From Massilia solisilvae (GTDB lineage: Bacteria; Pseudomonadota; Gammaproteobacteria; Burkholderiales; Burkholderiaceae_D), in assembly GCF_024753215.1 (NCBI RefSeq), contig NZ_JANUGV010000001.1:1761976-1825975 (forward strand): 64,000 nt of DNA, read 5' to 3'. The notes beneath the pieces were generated by a model. That model was not told the origin of the DNA and made no database searches. It worked only from the letters and a program-made list of their open reading frames with translations. A program made the translations under genes and the position numbers. How positions within the stretch are numbered: position 1 is the first letter of the stretch; the number at the start of each line of letters is the position of its first letter. This document shows, one piece after another, positions 17,870 through 26,140 of the stretch.

Positions 17870-20534
17870 GGCACATGCTGACGATTTCCTCGCCGGGCAG
17901 CTGGGTCTTGTGGAAACCCAGCCGCGCCGCGAGGCGCAGGATCGCCACGTTCTCGGCCAGCGCCTCGCCAACCAGTTCGCGGATCCCCTTGTCGCGACAG
18001 TAGTCGACCAGCACCTGCATCAGGAGCGTGCCCAGCCCCTGCCCTTTCAGGTCCGAGCGTATCGTCACCGCAAACTCCGCCTTCACGTTGTCGGGGTCGG
18101 CCACGGCGCGCGACACGCCCAGCGTTTCCGGTTCGCCGTCCGGGCCCACGCGGGTGGCGATGAACGCCATCTCGCGGTCGTAATCGATCTGGGTGAAGCG
18201 CGCCAGCTGCGCGGGCGACAACTCGCGCAGGCGCACGAACATGCGCAGGCGCACGTCCTCGGGCGTGAGGCGGTTGAAGAACGCGACGTGGGCCGGTGCG
18301 TCTTCCGGCCGCACGGGGCGGATCGTCAGCGGCTGTCCCTGCCAGGTTACGGTCCGTTCCAGCTCCTGCGGATAGGGCCGGATCGCCAGCCGGCTGTACG
18401 GGTCGACGTCCGGCGCCGGGGCCACCCGCACGCGCGCATCGAGCGCAATGACGCCATTGTGATCCACCAGCAGCGGATTGATGTCCAGCTCCAGCACCTC
18501 GGGTATGTCGGTCACCAGGTGCGACAGGCGAATCAGCACGGCGCACACGGCTTCGGTGTCCACCGCCGGGCGGTTGCGGTAGCCGCCCAGCAGGCGCGAC
18601 ACCCGGGTGCGGCGCAGCAGGTCGTGCGCCAGCACCATGTCCAGCGGCGGCAAGGCGAGCGCGCGGTCGGCCGTGATGTCCACCGTAATGCCGCCCTGGC
18701 CGAACACGATCACCGGCCCGAACACGGGATCGGTCGCGGTGCCCGCCAGCAGCTCGAGGGCGTCGGGCCGCCGTGCCATCGCCTGCACGGTGTAGCCCAG
18801 CAGGCGTGCACCGGGCTTGAAATGCGCCAGGCGATCGGCCATTGCCTGCGCGGCCGCCTGCACCGCGGCGGCGTCCGGCAGGTCGAGCTCCACGCCGCCG
18901 ACGTCGGTCTTGTGGGTCACGTCGGGCGACAGAATCTTGAGCGCTACCGGAAAGCCGATCGCATGCGCTGCCTCGACGGCGCCGGCGACGGTTTCCACGC
19001 TGCGCGTGTCGACCACCGGGATGCCGTAGGCCGCCAGCAGCGCTTTTGACTCCGGCTCGGTCAGCATCTGGCGCCCCGACGCGAGCGCGGCGCGCACCAG
19101 GGCGCGGGCGACACCGGGCTCGGGCTGCTGGCCGGCGGGCGCTGCCGGCGGCACTTGCATCAGCAATTGCTGGTTGTGCCGGTAACGCACGATCTGCAGG
19201 AAGGCATGGATGGCGTCCTCCGGCGTATCGTAGGCAGGCAGCCTGGCGCTCGCCCATATCCGCCGCGCGTCCGCCAGCGCGTCCCCGCCCAGCCAGCAGC
19301 CGAACACGTTCCTGGACGTGTTCCTGGTCAGCGGCACGACGGCGCGCGCGATCTCTGCGCTGGACACAATCGCGGTGGGACAATGGATCAGCAGCACGGC
19401 ATCGACCTCGGGCGCTTCGAGCAGTACCTGCAGCGCGTCGCGGTAGCGCTCGGGCGGGGCGTCGCCGATGATGTCGATCGGGTTTGCGCGCGGCCACGAT
19501 GGCGGCAGCAGCGCATCCAGCCGCGCGAGCGTGTCGGTGGACAAGGTGGCGAGCGTGCCGCCGCCGCATACCAGCTCGTCCGTCGCCATCACGCCCGGGC
19601 CGCCGCCGTTGGTCAGGATCGCCAGCCGCTCGCCGTGGCCGCGGCGCGCATGGGCCAGCGTTTCGGTGGCGTCAAACAATTCCTCGGTGCTCATCACGCG
19701 CAGCATGCCGGCGCGGCGGAAGGCGGCCTCGTACACGGCGTCGCTGCCCGCCAGCGCGCCGCTGTGCGAGGCTGCGGCGCGCGCCCCTTCGGCCACCCGG
19801 CCGGCCTTGAGCACGACGGTGGGCTTGCTGCGCCCGGCCGCGCGCGCGGCCGACATGAACTTGCGCGCGTGGCGCACGTCCTCGATGTACAGCAGGATCG
19901 ACTGGGTGAGCGGGTCGCCGGCGAGGTAATCGAGCACGTCGCCAAAATCGACGTCCGCCCCCTCGCCCAGCGAAATGAAGCGCGAAAAGCCGATGCCGCG
20001 CGACTTGGCCCAGTCGAGCACGCCGGTCACGAGCGCGCCCGATTGCGAGACGAAGGCCGTGCGGCCGGACAAGGCGTTGGTATGGGCAAAGCTCGCGTTC
20101 AGCCCGATCGCCGGCACGATCAGGCCGATGCAGTTGGGGCCGAGGATGCGCAGCAGCCTGGGCCGCGCCGCGGCGAGCGCCGCCTGCAGCCAGGTGACGC
20201 CAGGCGTTCCCGACGCGGCGCCAAGCCCGGCCGAGATGATGATGGCTGCCCGCGTGCCGCGCGCGGCCAGCGCCGCAATAATGCCGGGCACCGTGGGCGC
20301 GGGGGTGCAGATGACGGCCAGTTCGGGCGCGGCCGGCAGCGCCGCCACGTCGGGATAGGCCTGGCGGCCGGCGACGGTGCGGTGCCTGGGGTTGACCGCG
20401 TACACCGGCCCGCGGAACGAACCGGCCAGCAGGTTACGAAACACGGTGGCGCCGACGCTGTGCGGCCGATCGGAAGCGCCGATGACGGCCACCGAGTGCG
20501 GGTCGAACAGGTACTGCAGGTTGCGTACACTCAT
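17823..20534 (-). CDS. Pat-like protein: NDP-forming acyl-CoA synthetase fused to GNAT acetyltransferase
   Basis: About 903 residues with the domain order of Pat/PatZ protein lysine acetyltransferases: CoA-binding Rossmann (LFDPHSVAVIGASDRPHSVG), succinyl-CoA-ligase-like regions (LGPNCIGL, AFVSQSGALV), ATP-grasp (LTEPESKALLAAYGIPV, HKTDVGGVELDL), and a C-terminal GNAT domain (LTIRPVRPEDAPAHVAFF, then IRSDLKGQGLGTLLM). The synthetase part keeps a His in AASHSGALAGSD, the site phosphorylated in ADP-forming acetyl-CoA synthetases, so synthetase activity is possible. GGAGGA precedes ATG 20534. It is divergent from the stress gene at 20665. Confidence 0.88.
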   Translation of the reverse strand: MSVRNLQYLFDPHSVAVIGASDRPHSVGATVFRNLLAGSFRGPVYAVNPRHRTVAGRQAYPDVAALPAAPELAVICTPAPTVPGIIAALAARGTRAAIIISAGLGAASGTPGVTWLQAALAAARPRLLRILGPNCIGLIVPAIGLNASFAHTNALSGRTAFVSQSGALVTGVLDWAKSRGIGFSRFISLGEGADVDFGDVLDYLAGDPLTQSILLYIEDVRHARKFMSAARAAGRSKPTVVLKAGRVAEGARAAASHSGALAGSDAVYEAAFRRAGMLRVMSTEELFDATETLAHARRGHGERLAILTNGGGPGVMATDELVCGGGTLATLSTDTLARLDALLPPSWPRANPIDIIGDAPPERYRDALQVLLEAPEVDAVLLIHCPTAIVSSAEIARAVVPLTRNTSRNVFGCWLGGDALADARRIWASARLPAYDTPEDAIHAFLQIVRYRHNQQLLMQVPPAAPAGQQPEPGVARALVRAALASGRQMLTEPESKALLAAYGIPVVDTRSVETVAGAVEAAHAIGFPVALKILSPDVTHKTDVGGVELDLPDAAAVQAAAQAMADRLAHFKPGARLLGYTVQAMARRPDALELLAGTATDPVFGPVIVFGQGGITVDITADRALALPPLDMVLAHDLLRRTRVSRLLGGYRNRPAVDTEAVCAVLIRLSHLVTDIPEVLELDINPLLVDHNGVIALDARVRVAPAPDVDPYSRLAIRPYPQELERTVTWQGQPLTIRPVRPEDAPAHVAFFNRLTPEDVRLRMFVRLRELSPAQLARFTQIDYDREMAFIATRVGPDGEPETLGVSRAVADPDNVKAEFAVTIRSDLKGQGLGTLLMQVLVDYCRDKGIRELVGEALAENVAILRLAARLGFHKTQLPGEEIVSMCLNLQGPGVARPAVPA

Positions 20535-20590
20535 GCATTCTCCTCCGTCCGGCCGAAGCTGACAGCGTAAGGGCGCAGGCCGGCGCGCCA

Positions 20591-20604
20591 ATGAGCTACA
20601 TCAA
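20591..20604. promoter_or_regulatory. Degenerate FNR/Anr-like box between divergent genes
   Basis: ATGAG-CTAC-ATCAA matches TTGAT-N4-ATCAA at 8 of 10 positions, with one perfect half-site. It lies 57 bp from the start of the Pat-like gene and 61 bp from the stress gene at 20665, so it could serve either. Confidence 0.35.
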
Positions 20605-20664
20605 ACGGCGCATCGCGCCCGGAGCGATCATCTTACCCGCTCAGTGAATGCGGAAGGAAGCCTC

Positions 20665-21498
20665 ATGCGCTACAAAACCATCGCTGTGCACGCCGACACG
20701 TCCGTGCACGCGCCAGCCCGGGTTCTGCTGGCGTGCGCGCTGGCCCGCGCGGAGGGCGCGCACCTGGTCGGCGTGGCGGCCACCGGGGTGTCGCGCTTCA
20801 TCTATCCCGCTTCCACGGCGGCGCTTGCCCGTAACGTCGTGTCGCCGTACGCGGCGTCGCTGCACGAGCACGCGCACCGCGCGCTGGACGAGTTCGAGGC
20901 AATCGCTGCCGCCGAGGGCGTCGCCTCGCGCGAGCCGCGCCTGGTCGCGGACGACCCCGAGGGCGCGCTGGTGCTGATGTCGCGCTACGCCGACCTGCTG
21001 GTCCTGAGCCAGACCGCCCCCGCGCACGAGGTGGCCGGCGCCGTGCGCGAGTTGCCGGAATTCGTCATGCTCAACACTGCGCGGCCGTTGTTGCTGGCGC
21101 CGTACGTCGACCGGCCGTGGTCGCCGGGCGGCAAGGCGCTGGTGGCGTGGGACGAAAGCATCGAGGCAACGCGCGCGCTGGGCCATGCGCTACCGCTGTT
21201 GTGCCTGGCCGCTGCAGTCACCGTGGTGCAGTTCGGGCGCGGCGCTGCGGGCAGCCTGGCCGCGCATGCCACCGACCTGGTCGCCTGGCTCGGCCGGCAC
21301 GGCGTGCGCGCCAACGTGCTCGAGGAACGCCTGGACATCGGCGACGGCAATGCCTTGCTGTCGCTGGCTGCCGACCAGCAAGCCGGCCTGCTGGTGATGG
21401 GGGGCTACGGCCACGCACGCTTTCGCGAACTGCTGCTGGGCGGCGTCACCCGCACCGTGCTCGATGCAATGACCGTGCCGGTGCTGATGGCCCATTAG
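20665..21498 (+). CDS. Universal stress protein (two-domain)
   Basis: 277-residue tandem Usp protein. The first half (YKTIAVHADTSVHAPARVLLACALARAEGAHLVGV) is divergent and lacks the ATP loop. The second half ends MGGYGHARFRELLLGGVTRTVLDAMTVPVLMAH, which keeps the Gly-rich nucleotide-binding signature. GGAAGGAAG precedes ATG 20665; an in-frame GTG at 20644 is less likely. Similar two-domain proteins are common beside Pat-like genes and other stress proteins. Confidence 0.88.
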   Translation: MRYKTIAVHADTSVHAPARVLLACALARAEGAHLVGVAATGVSRFIYPASTAALARNVVSPYAASLHEHAHRALDEFEAIAAAEGVASREPRLVADDPEGALVLMSRYADLLVLSQTAPAHEVAGAVRELPEFVMLNTARPLLLAPYVDRPWSPGGKALVAWDESIEATRALGHALPLLCLAAAVTVVQFGRGAAGSLAAHATDLVAWLGRHGVRANVLEERLDIGDGNALLSLAADQQAGLLVMGGYGHARFRELLLGGVTRTVLDAMTVPVLMAH

Positions 21499-21514
21499 GC
21501 GTCGGGTCACACGA

Positions 21515-21528
21515 TTGATGGCCGTCAA
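21515..21528. promoter_or_regulatory. FNR/Anr-like box upstream of second single-domain stress gene
   Basis: TTGAT-GGCC-GTCAA matches the TTGAT-N4-ATCAA consensus at 9 of 10 positions. Its centre is 66 bp before the GTG start at 21588, a workable distance for a class II promoter with a start site near 21563. Confidence 0.6.
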
Positions 21529-21587
21529 ACGTGCTCCTTGCGGCGAGGGTGCACACTGGTCGGAGTTCTCGGGCAAAAGGAAAAACC

Positions 21588-22025
21588 GTGTTCAAGCACA
21601 TCCTCTTTCCGACAGACGGGTCCCCGGCATCGGTGGTGGCGGCCGCTCACTGCGTCCGCTTCGCCGCCGACATCGGCGCGCGCCTGACCATCCTCCATTC
21701 CAGCGCGCCCTTGCACCTGTTCAGCTACGAACCCATCGTGGTGGACGAGGCGTACGAGGAATACCGGCGCAGCCGCGACCGGCTTTGCGCCGAATGCCTG
21801 GCGCCGGTGGAAGAGCTGGCGCGCAATGCCGGCATCCCCTTTGACAGCGTCACGGTGGAAGCGGACGAACCCTACACCGCCATCATCACCACCGCGAACA
21901 ACAAGGGATGCGACCTGGTCGCTATGGCCTCGCACGGGCGCAAGGGCATCAAGGGCGTGCTGCTCGGCAGCCAAACCCAAAAGGTGCTCACGCACAGCGC
22001 CTTGCCCGTTCTGGTCTTCCGTTAG
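21588..22025 (+). CDS. Universal stress protein (single UspA domain)
   Basis: 145-residue UspA-family protein, same length as the one at 14779 and close to it in the last third (ASHGRKGIKGVLLGSQTQKVLTHSALPVLVFR). N-terminal FKHILFPTDGS. ATP-binding glycines present. Starts with GTG preceded by AAAAGGAAAAA. The two paralogues flank the Pat-like and ATPase genes and share FNR-like boxes, so they probably respond to the same signal. Confidence 0.9.
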   Translation: MFKHILFPTDGSPASVVAAAHCVRFAADIGARLTILHSSAPLHLFSYEPIVVDEAYEEYRRSRDRLCAECLAPVEELARNAGIPFDSVTVEADEPYTAIITTANNKGCDLVAMASHGRKGIKGVLLGSQTQKVLTHSALPVLVFR

Positions 22026-22142
22026 CGGCCGGGGCGAACAGCGCGGTCCAGGCACGCGCCTGGGGCTGCAGCCTGAGCGCGTGAATCCTTGCGCAACCAG
22101 GTGCCCGCCGACGGCCCGCCGGCGGCGTCCTGAACCCGCTGG

Positions 22143-23159
22143 CTAACCCGGCACGAGCACGGCGGCACCGTCGAAGCGGCCCGCGCGCAAGTCCTCCAGT
22201 GCCTGGTTCGCCTGGGCCAACGGATACACGACGGGCGCGGTCCGGATGGGCACCTGCGCGGCGAGCGCCATGAAGGCCGTCCCGTCCGCGCGCGTCAGGT
22301 TGGCGACCGAGCGCACACAGCGTTCGCCCCACAGCAAAGAATACGGAAACGACGGGATATCGCTCATGTGGATGCCCGCGCAGACCACCGTGGCGCCCTT
22401 GTTGCTCGCGGCAAGCGCCTGTGGCACCAGCTCACCGGTGGGCGCGAACAAAATGGCCGCGTCCAGCGGTTTCGGCGGTGCATCCCCCGACGCCCCCGCC
22501 CAGCTTGCGCCTAGCGAGCGGGCAAACTGCTGCGAGTGCTCGTCGCCAGGCCGGGTAAAGGCAAACACCTCCCGGCCCTGCCCGACCGCGAGCTGGGCGA
22601 TGATGTGCGCGGCCGCCCCGAAGCCGTACAGGCCCAGCCGCCGTCCCTGCCCTGCCATCGCATACGCCCGGTACCCGATCAGCCCGGCGCACAGCAGCGG
22701 CGCCGCGTGGCGGTCGTCGTAGAGGCCGGGCAGCAACAGGCAAAAGTCGGCCCGGGCGACCGTGTACTCGGCGTAGCCGCCATCGCGGTCGTAGCCGGTG
22801 AAGCTGGCCGACTCGCACAGGTTCTCGCGCCCGCTCGTGCACCACTCGCACTGGCCGCAGGCGCCGCCCAGCCACGGAATGCCGACGCGCTGGCCCACGC
22901 GCAAGTCTTGCACCTGCGCACCCGCCGCTGCAACGATGCCGACGATCTCGTGCCCGGGAACCAGCGGCAGCCGGTGCGGCGGCAGCTCGCCGTCAACGAT
23001 ATGCAGGTCGGTCCGGCACACGCCACAGGCCAGCACGCGCACCAGCACCTCGTCCGGGCCGGGCGCGGGAATCGGCAGCCTGGTTGCCTTCAAGGGCGCC
23101 CCGGGCCGCTCCAGCACCATGGCCAGCATGGTCGAGTCCGTATCGCGTGTGTCGCTCAT
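22143..23159 (-). CDS. Zinc-dependent alcohol dehydrogenase family protein
   Basis: 338-residue MDR-family dehydrogenase oxidising or reducing alcohols/aldehydes with NAD(P). Catalytic zinc ligands lie in ACGVCRTDLHIVDGELPPHRLPLVPGHEIVG; the structural zinc motif is CGQCEWCTSGRENLC; the Rossmann loop reads GLYGFGAAAH. In facultative anaerobes this AdhA-like type serves fermentation or ethanol use, fitting the stress island. Its ATG overlaps the stop of a 26-codon reading frame upstream, so it may be translationally coupled to that remnant. Confidence 0.9.
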   Translation of the reverse strand: MSDTRDTDSTMLAMVLERPGAPLKATRLPIPAPGPDEVLVRVLACGVCRTDLHIVDGELPPHRLPLVPGHEIVGIVAAAGAQVQDLRVGQRVGIPWLGGACGQCEWCTSGRENLCESASFTGYDRDGGYAEYTVARADFCLLLPGLYDDRHAAPLLCAGLIGYRAYAMAGQGRRLGLYGFGAAAHIIAQLAVGQGREVFAFTRPGDEHSQQFARSLGASWAGASGDAPPKPLDAAILFAPTGELVPQALAASNKGATVVCAGIHMSDIPSFPYSLLWGERCVRSVANLTRADGTAFMALAAQVPIRTAPVVYPLAQANQALEDLRAGRFDGAAVLVPG

Positions 23160-23236
23160 GCGCGCACCGTGGCCAGCGTCAGGTCGTGCGTGCGCGCGGT
23201 GACGTCGAGGATGAAGTTCTTGTGAGCGTGGTCCAT
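23156..23236 (-). pseudogene. Possible truncated pyridoxamine 5'-phosphate oxidase-family N-terminus
   Basis: 26 codons starting ATG at 23236 (with AAAGGCGGGT upstream) read KNFILDVTARTHDLTLATVRA and stop in an ATGA overlap with the alcohol dehydrogenase start. The wording resembles the N-terminus of PNPOx-like flavin proteins (a helix followed by LATVR-DG), but the rest of such a protein is absent. It could be a deletion remnant, or a short coupling peptide. Too short to be sure. Confidence 0.4.
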
Positions 23237-23353
23237 ACCCGCCTTTCGGAAAATCGTCGGAGCCGAAGCCACGAACCGGCTGCGTTGGCTCCGGCGCAGC
23301 GGCCGATGGACCATTCTACCCGTCGCCGCGCGCGGGATGTCCCGCGCCGGGGT

Positions 23354-24253
23354 TCAGATCCAGTAGATAAGGGCGGCCAGGCCGACGATGAGGGCGACTT
23401 TGGTCAGCTTGTACGCGGTCTTGTTCCAGGCCTTGTAGCGGCGGCGGTACTGGCCCATCACGTAGGAGATGCGGAACAGCTTGCTGACCAGGCCCGTCTG
23501 GTCGCCGCTTTCGTTGGGCGAGGCGGCAGCCGTCATCATCGTGCGGCCGAGCCAGCGGTTGATCGCCTGCATCCAGCCAAAGCGCATCGGACGCTCGACG
23601 TCGCAGAACAGGATGATGCGGTCGCGCTCGCTGCCGTTGATTGCCCAGTGGATGAAGGTTTCGTCGAAGATCACCCCCTGGCCGTCGCGCCAGCTGTACG
23701 GCTGGCCATCGACGTCGATGAAGCAACGGTCGTCGTTGGGCGTGGCCAGGCCCAGGTGGTAGCGCAGCGATCCGGCGAACGGGTCGCGGTGCGGATTGAG
23801 CTTGCCGCCGGGCGGCAGCTCGGCAAACATCGCCGCCTTGACCGACGGAATGCTCTGCAGCAGCTTGTAGGTCTCCGGGCACAGACGCTCGGCAGACGGG
23901 TGGCTGGCGTCGTACCACTTCAGGTAGAAGCGCTTCCAGCCGTTCTTGAAGAAGGAGTTGAAGCCGGCGTCATCGTTCTTTTCGGCGGCCTTGATCTTTT
24001 GCAGCGCGACCAGGTTCTCGGCCTCGGCGCGGATCACTTGCCAGTTCTGCTGCAGCGGCGCCAGCTCGGGAAACTCGGAAACGGGAATGAACGGCGTGTT
24101 CGGCACCCGGGAGAACAGGTGCATCCAGATATTGATTGGCGCCATGAACGACGAATGGTCGAACAGCTGCCGGCCGAACGGCAGGCGCACCCTGCCGCGA
24201 AAGTGAATGTGCAGGATCGAGAGAATGAGAAAACCTACTACCGCCCACTTCAT
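23354..24253 (-). CDS. lpxO: Lipid A hydroxylase LpxO family (aspartyl/asparaginyl beta-hydroxylase fold)
   Basis: 299-residue Fe(II)/2-oxoglutarate-dependent hydroxylase, membrane-anchored at both ends (WAVVGFLILSILHIHF; ALIVGLAALIYWI). LpxO adds a 2-hydroxyl to the secondary acyl chain of lipid A. Iron ligands: HRDP (HxD), and His in DETFIHWAIN; the oxoglutarate Arg is likely in ERDRIILFCD. Start at 24253 (MKWAVVGF) is chosen because the frame upstream is low-complexity Arg/Pro-rich with no membrane signal. Confidence 0.85.
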   Translation of the reverse strand: MKWAVVGFLILSILHIHFRGRVRLPFGRQLFDHSSFMAPINIWMHLFSRVPNTPFIPVSEFPELAPLQQNWQVIRAEAENLVALQKIKAAEKNDDAGFNSFFKNGWKRFYLKWYDASHPSAERLCPETYKLLQSIPSVKAAMFAELPPGGKLNPHRDPFAGSLRYHLGLATPNDDRCFIDVDGQPYSWRDGQGVIFDETFIHWAINGSERDRIILFCDVERPMRFGWMQAINRWLGRTMMTAAASPNESGDQTGLVSKLFRISYVMGQYRRRYKAWNKTAYKLTKVALIVGLAALIYWI

Positions 24254-24425
24254 CGCGCCCCCAATTGCAGCCCGCCAGGTACGGCTGGCCTCTTCATTAA
24301 TCGAGGCGCAAGGATACCACAACCGCCTGCGCCCAAGCGGGGCCGGGGGCCGTTCCGGCGGGAGCCGTACGGCGCGCCGCCGGCCGCGTCGGGCCGGCGC
24401 AACAGGCGCGGGGGCGCGAGTCGGG

Positions 24426-24653
24426 TCAGTGGAAGGTCGAGGTGACGGCGTAGCCTTTCTCGCGGATCTGGCCGTTGAGGTTGTCGATATCGTAATCGGG
24501 AATCTGGTCCGCGTTGTCATCCACTTCGATGGCGCGCGCCTCCACCTCCCAGTCGGTGTTGGTGGCCTCTTCGGGGATGTTGCGCGCTTCCGGCACTGCC
24601 AGATACGAGAATTTGCCGTCCTGTTCGGCCCTGCGGTAAATGTCCAGTCGCAT
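24426..24653 (-). CDS. Small conserved protein (resembles DUF6139)
   Basis: 75-residue acidic protein: RLDIYRRAEQDGKFSYLAVPEARNIPEEATNTDWEVEARAIEVDDNADQ. I recall similar small proteins annotated as DUF6139 in Oxalobacteraceae, but cannot verify this here. No signal or membrane segment. AGGA lies before the ATG. Function unknown. Confidence 0.65.
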   Translation of the reverse strand: MRLDIYRRAEQDGKFSYLAVPEARNIPEEATNTDWEVEARAIEVDDNADQIPDYDIDNLNGQIREKGYAVTSTFH

Positions 24654-24745
24654 TGTCGGTTCCTGTGTTAAAGGAGAGAACGATCACAGTAGGCGATCGC
24701 GACCCGACCGTCTGTTAATTGGACCACACTGCTGGGAGGCACTAC

Positions 24746-24949
24746 TTAGCGGACAGAACCGCCACCCAGCACGCGCGCCGGCAGCATCACGATCGAGCGC
24801 AGCAAGGCGAACACAGCCTCGACGCCGATGCCGACCAGGCGAAACGGCAGGCAGACCAGCCAAGCCACAGGATACAGCACGAGCGCCAGCAGCGCGATCG
24901 GCCAGCACAGGAACAGCAACAGCAGCCACACGAGGAAACCCAGCATCAT
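24746..24949 (-). CDS. Small hydrophobic membrane protein
   Basis: 67 residues with two hydrophobic helices: FLVWLLLLFLCWPIALLALVLYPVAWLVCLPF and VEAVFALLRSIVMLPARVLG. Two adjacent ATGs (24949, 24946) follow AGGGAG; the second has better spacing. It is read within a much longer open frame antisense-offset to the methyltransferase, but this short form has its own ribosome site and membrane character. Function unknown. Confidence 0.6.
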   Translation of the reverse strand: MMLGFLVWLLLLFLCWPIALLALVLYPVAWLVCLPFRLVGIGVEAVFALLRSIVMLPARVLGGGSVR

Positions 24950-25089
24950 TCGCTCCCTGACTTGATCAACATCGGTAGCGTGACTGTACGGGCGCGGCCG
25001 ACGCGTTTCAATCGCGGTGCGACGAATGGCGTCCCGGGCCGACCGGCGGTGGAAAACGGGGGGCGAACGGGAGCGCTCGCCCCGCCTGC

Positions 25090-26004
25090 TTAAGCGAAGG
25101 CCACCTGCGGCAGACAAGCGGCCGAATGCACCACCTCGGCGCGGATCGATGCCTGCAGCGACGGGATCGAGCCCCCGGCGCGGTAGCGGAACGAGAGCTG
25201 GACGATGTCGCCCTCTTCCACCCGCAGCGGCTGCGCCAGCGGCAGGCACATGTAGTGGTTGAGCCAGTCGATGGTGCTGCCGCGCTCCTGCACCACGGAC
25301 AACACGTTCTTGGTGATGAAGCGCAGCGCGTTCAGCTCGCCGGCCTGCTCGATCAGCAACTGGCCGTCGAAACCGATCATCGGGTCCACCGCCGTCGTAA
25401 AGTCCAGCACGCTGTAGATGACCGGCTGGCCCAGCTGCACGGTGCCCGACTGGAACACGGTCGTTTCCTCGAACTGGATGATGGGCGCGACGTAGCCTTC
25501 GAAGTTGTAGTCTTTCTGCAGCGGCTGCACGGCCATCAGCACCGCTTCGGGGATGAACATCGGCAGCGGGCCGCCGAAGCGTTCGAAATAGCGCTGCTTG
25601 AAGGCCTCGATCACGTCCACCTGCTTCTCGCGCAGCATGCCCACGTGGATCATCTCGCAGATCACCACATCCACCGGCTCCGGCGGCAGGTAGTCGAACG
25701 CGTCGGCGTGGATCACCTCCACGCGGTCGCCGCGCGCGTTCTGTGCCAGGAAGCGCCGGGCTTCCTGCACCAGGTCGGGATTGAACTCGACGCAGTACAC
25801 CTTGTCCGCCTTTTGGGCAGCGAAGAACGACAGCACGCCGGTGCCGCCGCCCAGTTCCAGGACCTTGGCGCCGGGGAATACCACATGGTCGATGGCGCAC
25901 TTGAATGCGTGCATGCGGTTCTGGTCCATCAGCATGTTGTGATGGTAGTGCACCGGGATGAACTGCCCCAGGTAGCAGCTCTCGATCTCTCGCTCATTGA
26001 GCAT
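25090..26004 (-). CDS. Class I methyltransferase with PRMT-like features
   Basis: 304-residue SAM-dependent methyltransferase. NMLMDQNRMHAFKCAI before VLELGGGTGVLSFFAAQ (SAM motif I) and VYCVEFNPD (post I) follow the protein arginine methyltransferase order. ICEMIHVGMLRE has two Glu nine residues apart, as in the PRMT double-E loop (SEWMGY....E). The C-terminal TIDWLNHYMCLPLAQPLRVEEGD aligns with the THW-loop/beta-barrel segment, although the His is Asp here. GGGGAA precedes ATG 26004. The substrate is unknown; protein arginine or another guanidino/amino acceptor is possible. Confidence 0.75.
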   Translation of the reverse strand: MLNEREIESCYLGQFIPVHYHHNMLMDQNRMHAFKCAIDHVVFPGAKVLELGGGTGVLSFFAAQKADKVYCVEFNPDLVQEARRFLAQNARGDRVEVIHADAFDYLPPEPVDVVICEMIHVGMLREKQVDVIEAFKQRYFERFGGPLPMFIPEAVLMAVQPLQKDYNFEGYVAPIIQFEETTVFQSGTVQLGQPVIYSVLDFTTAVDPMIGFDGQLLIEQAGELNALRFITKNVLSVVQERGSTIDWLNHYMCLPLAQPLRVEEGDIVQLSFRYRAGGSIPSLQASIRAEVVHSAACLPQVAFA

Positions 26005-26140
26005 TGGCTTCCCCTTTGTCTGCGCGTCATGCGCTTGTGTGTTTGCTATCTTGGATTATCCAAGGCAATGCACGCGGGGTATGCGCCGAGGTGGCACGGT
26101 TTTCCGTGCCATTTCCTCGATTGGCGGCGACGGCCGCTTT

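Noticed and set aside
15254..17971. 905-codon minus-strand open frame
   Set aside because: Antisense shadow of the cation ATPase; no recognisable domain.
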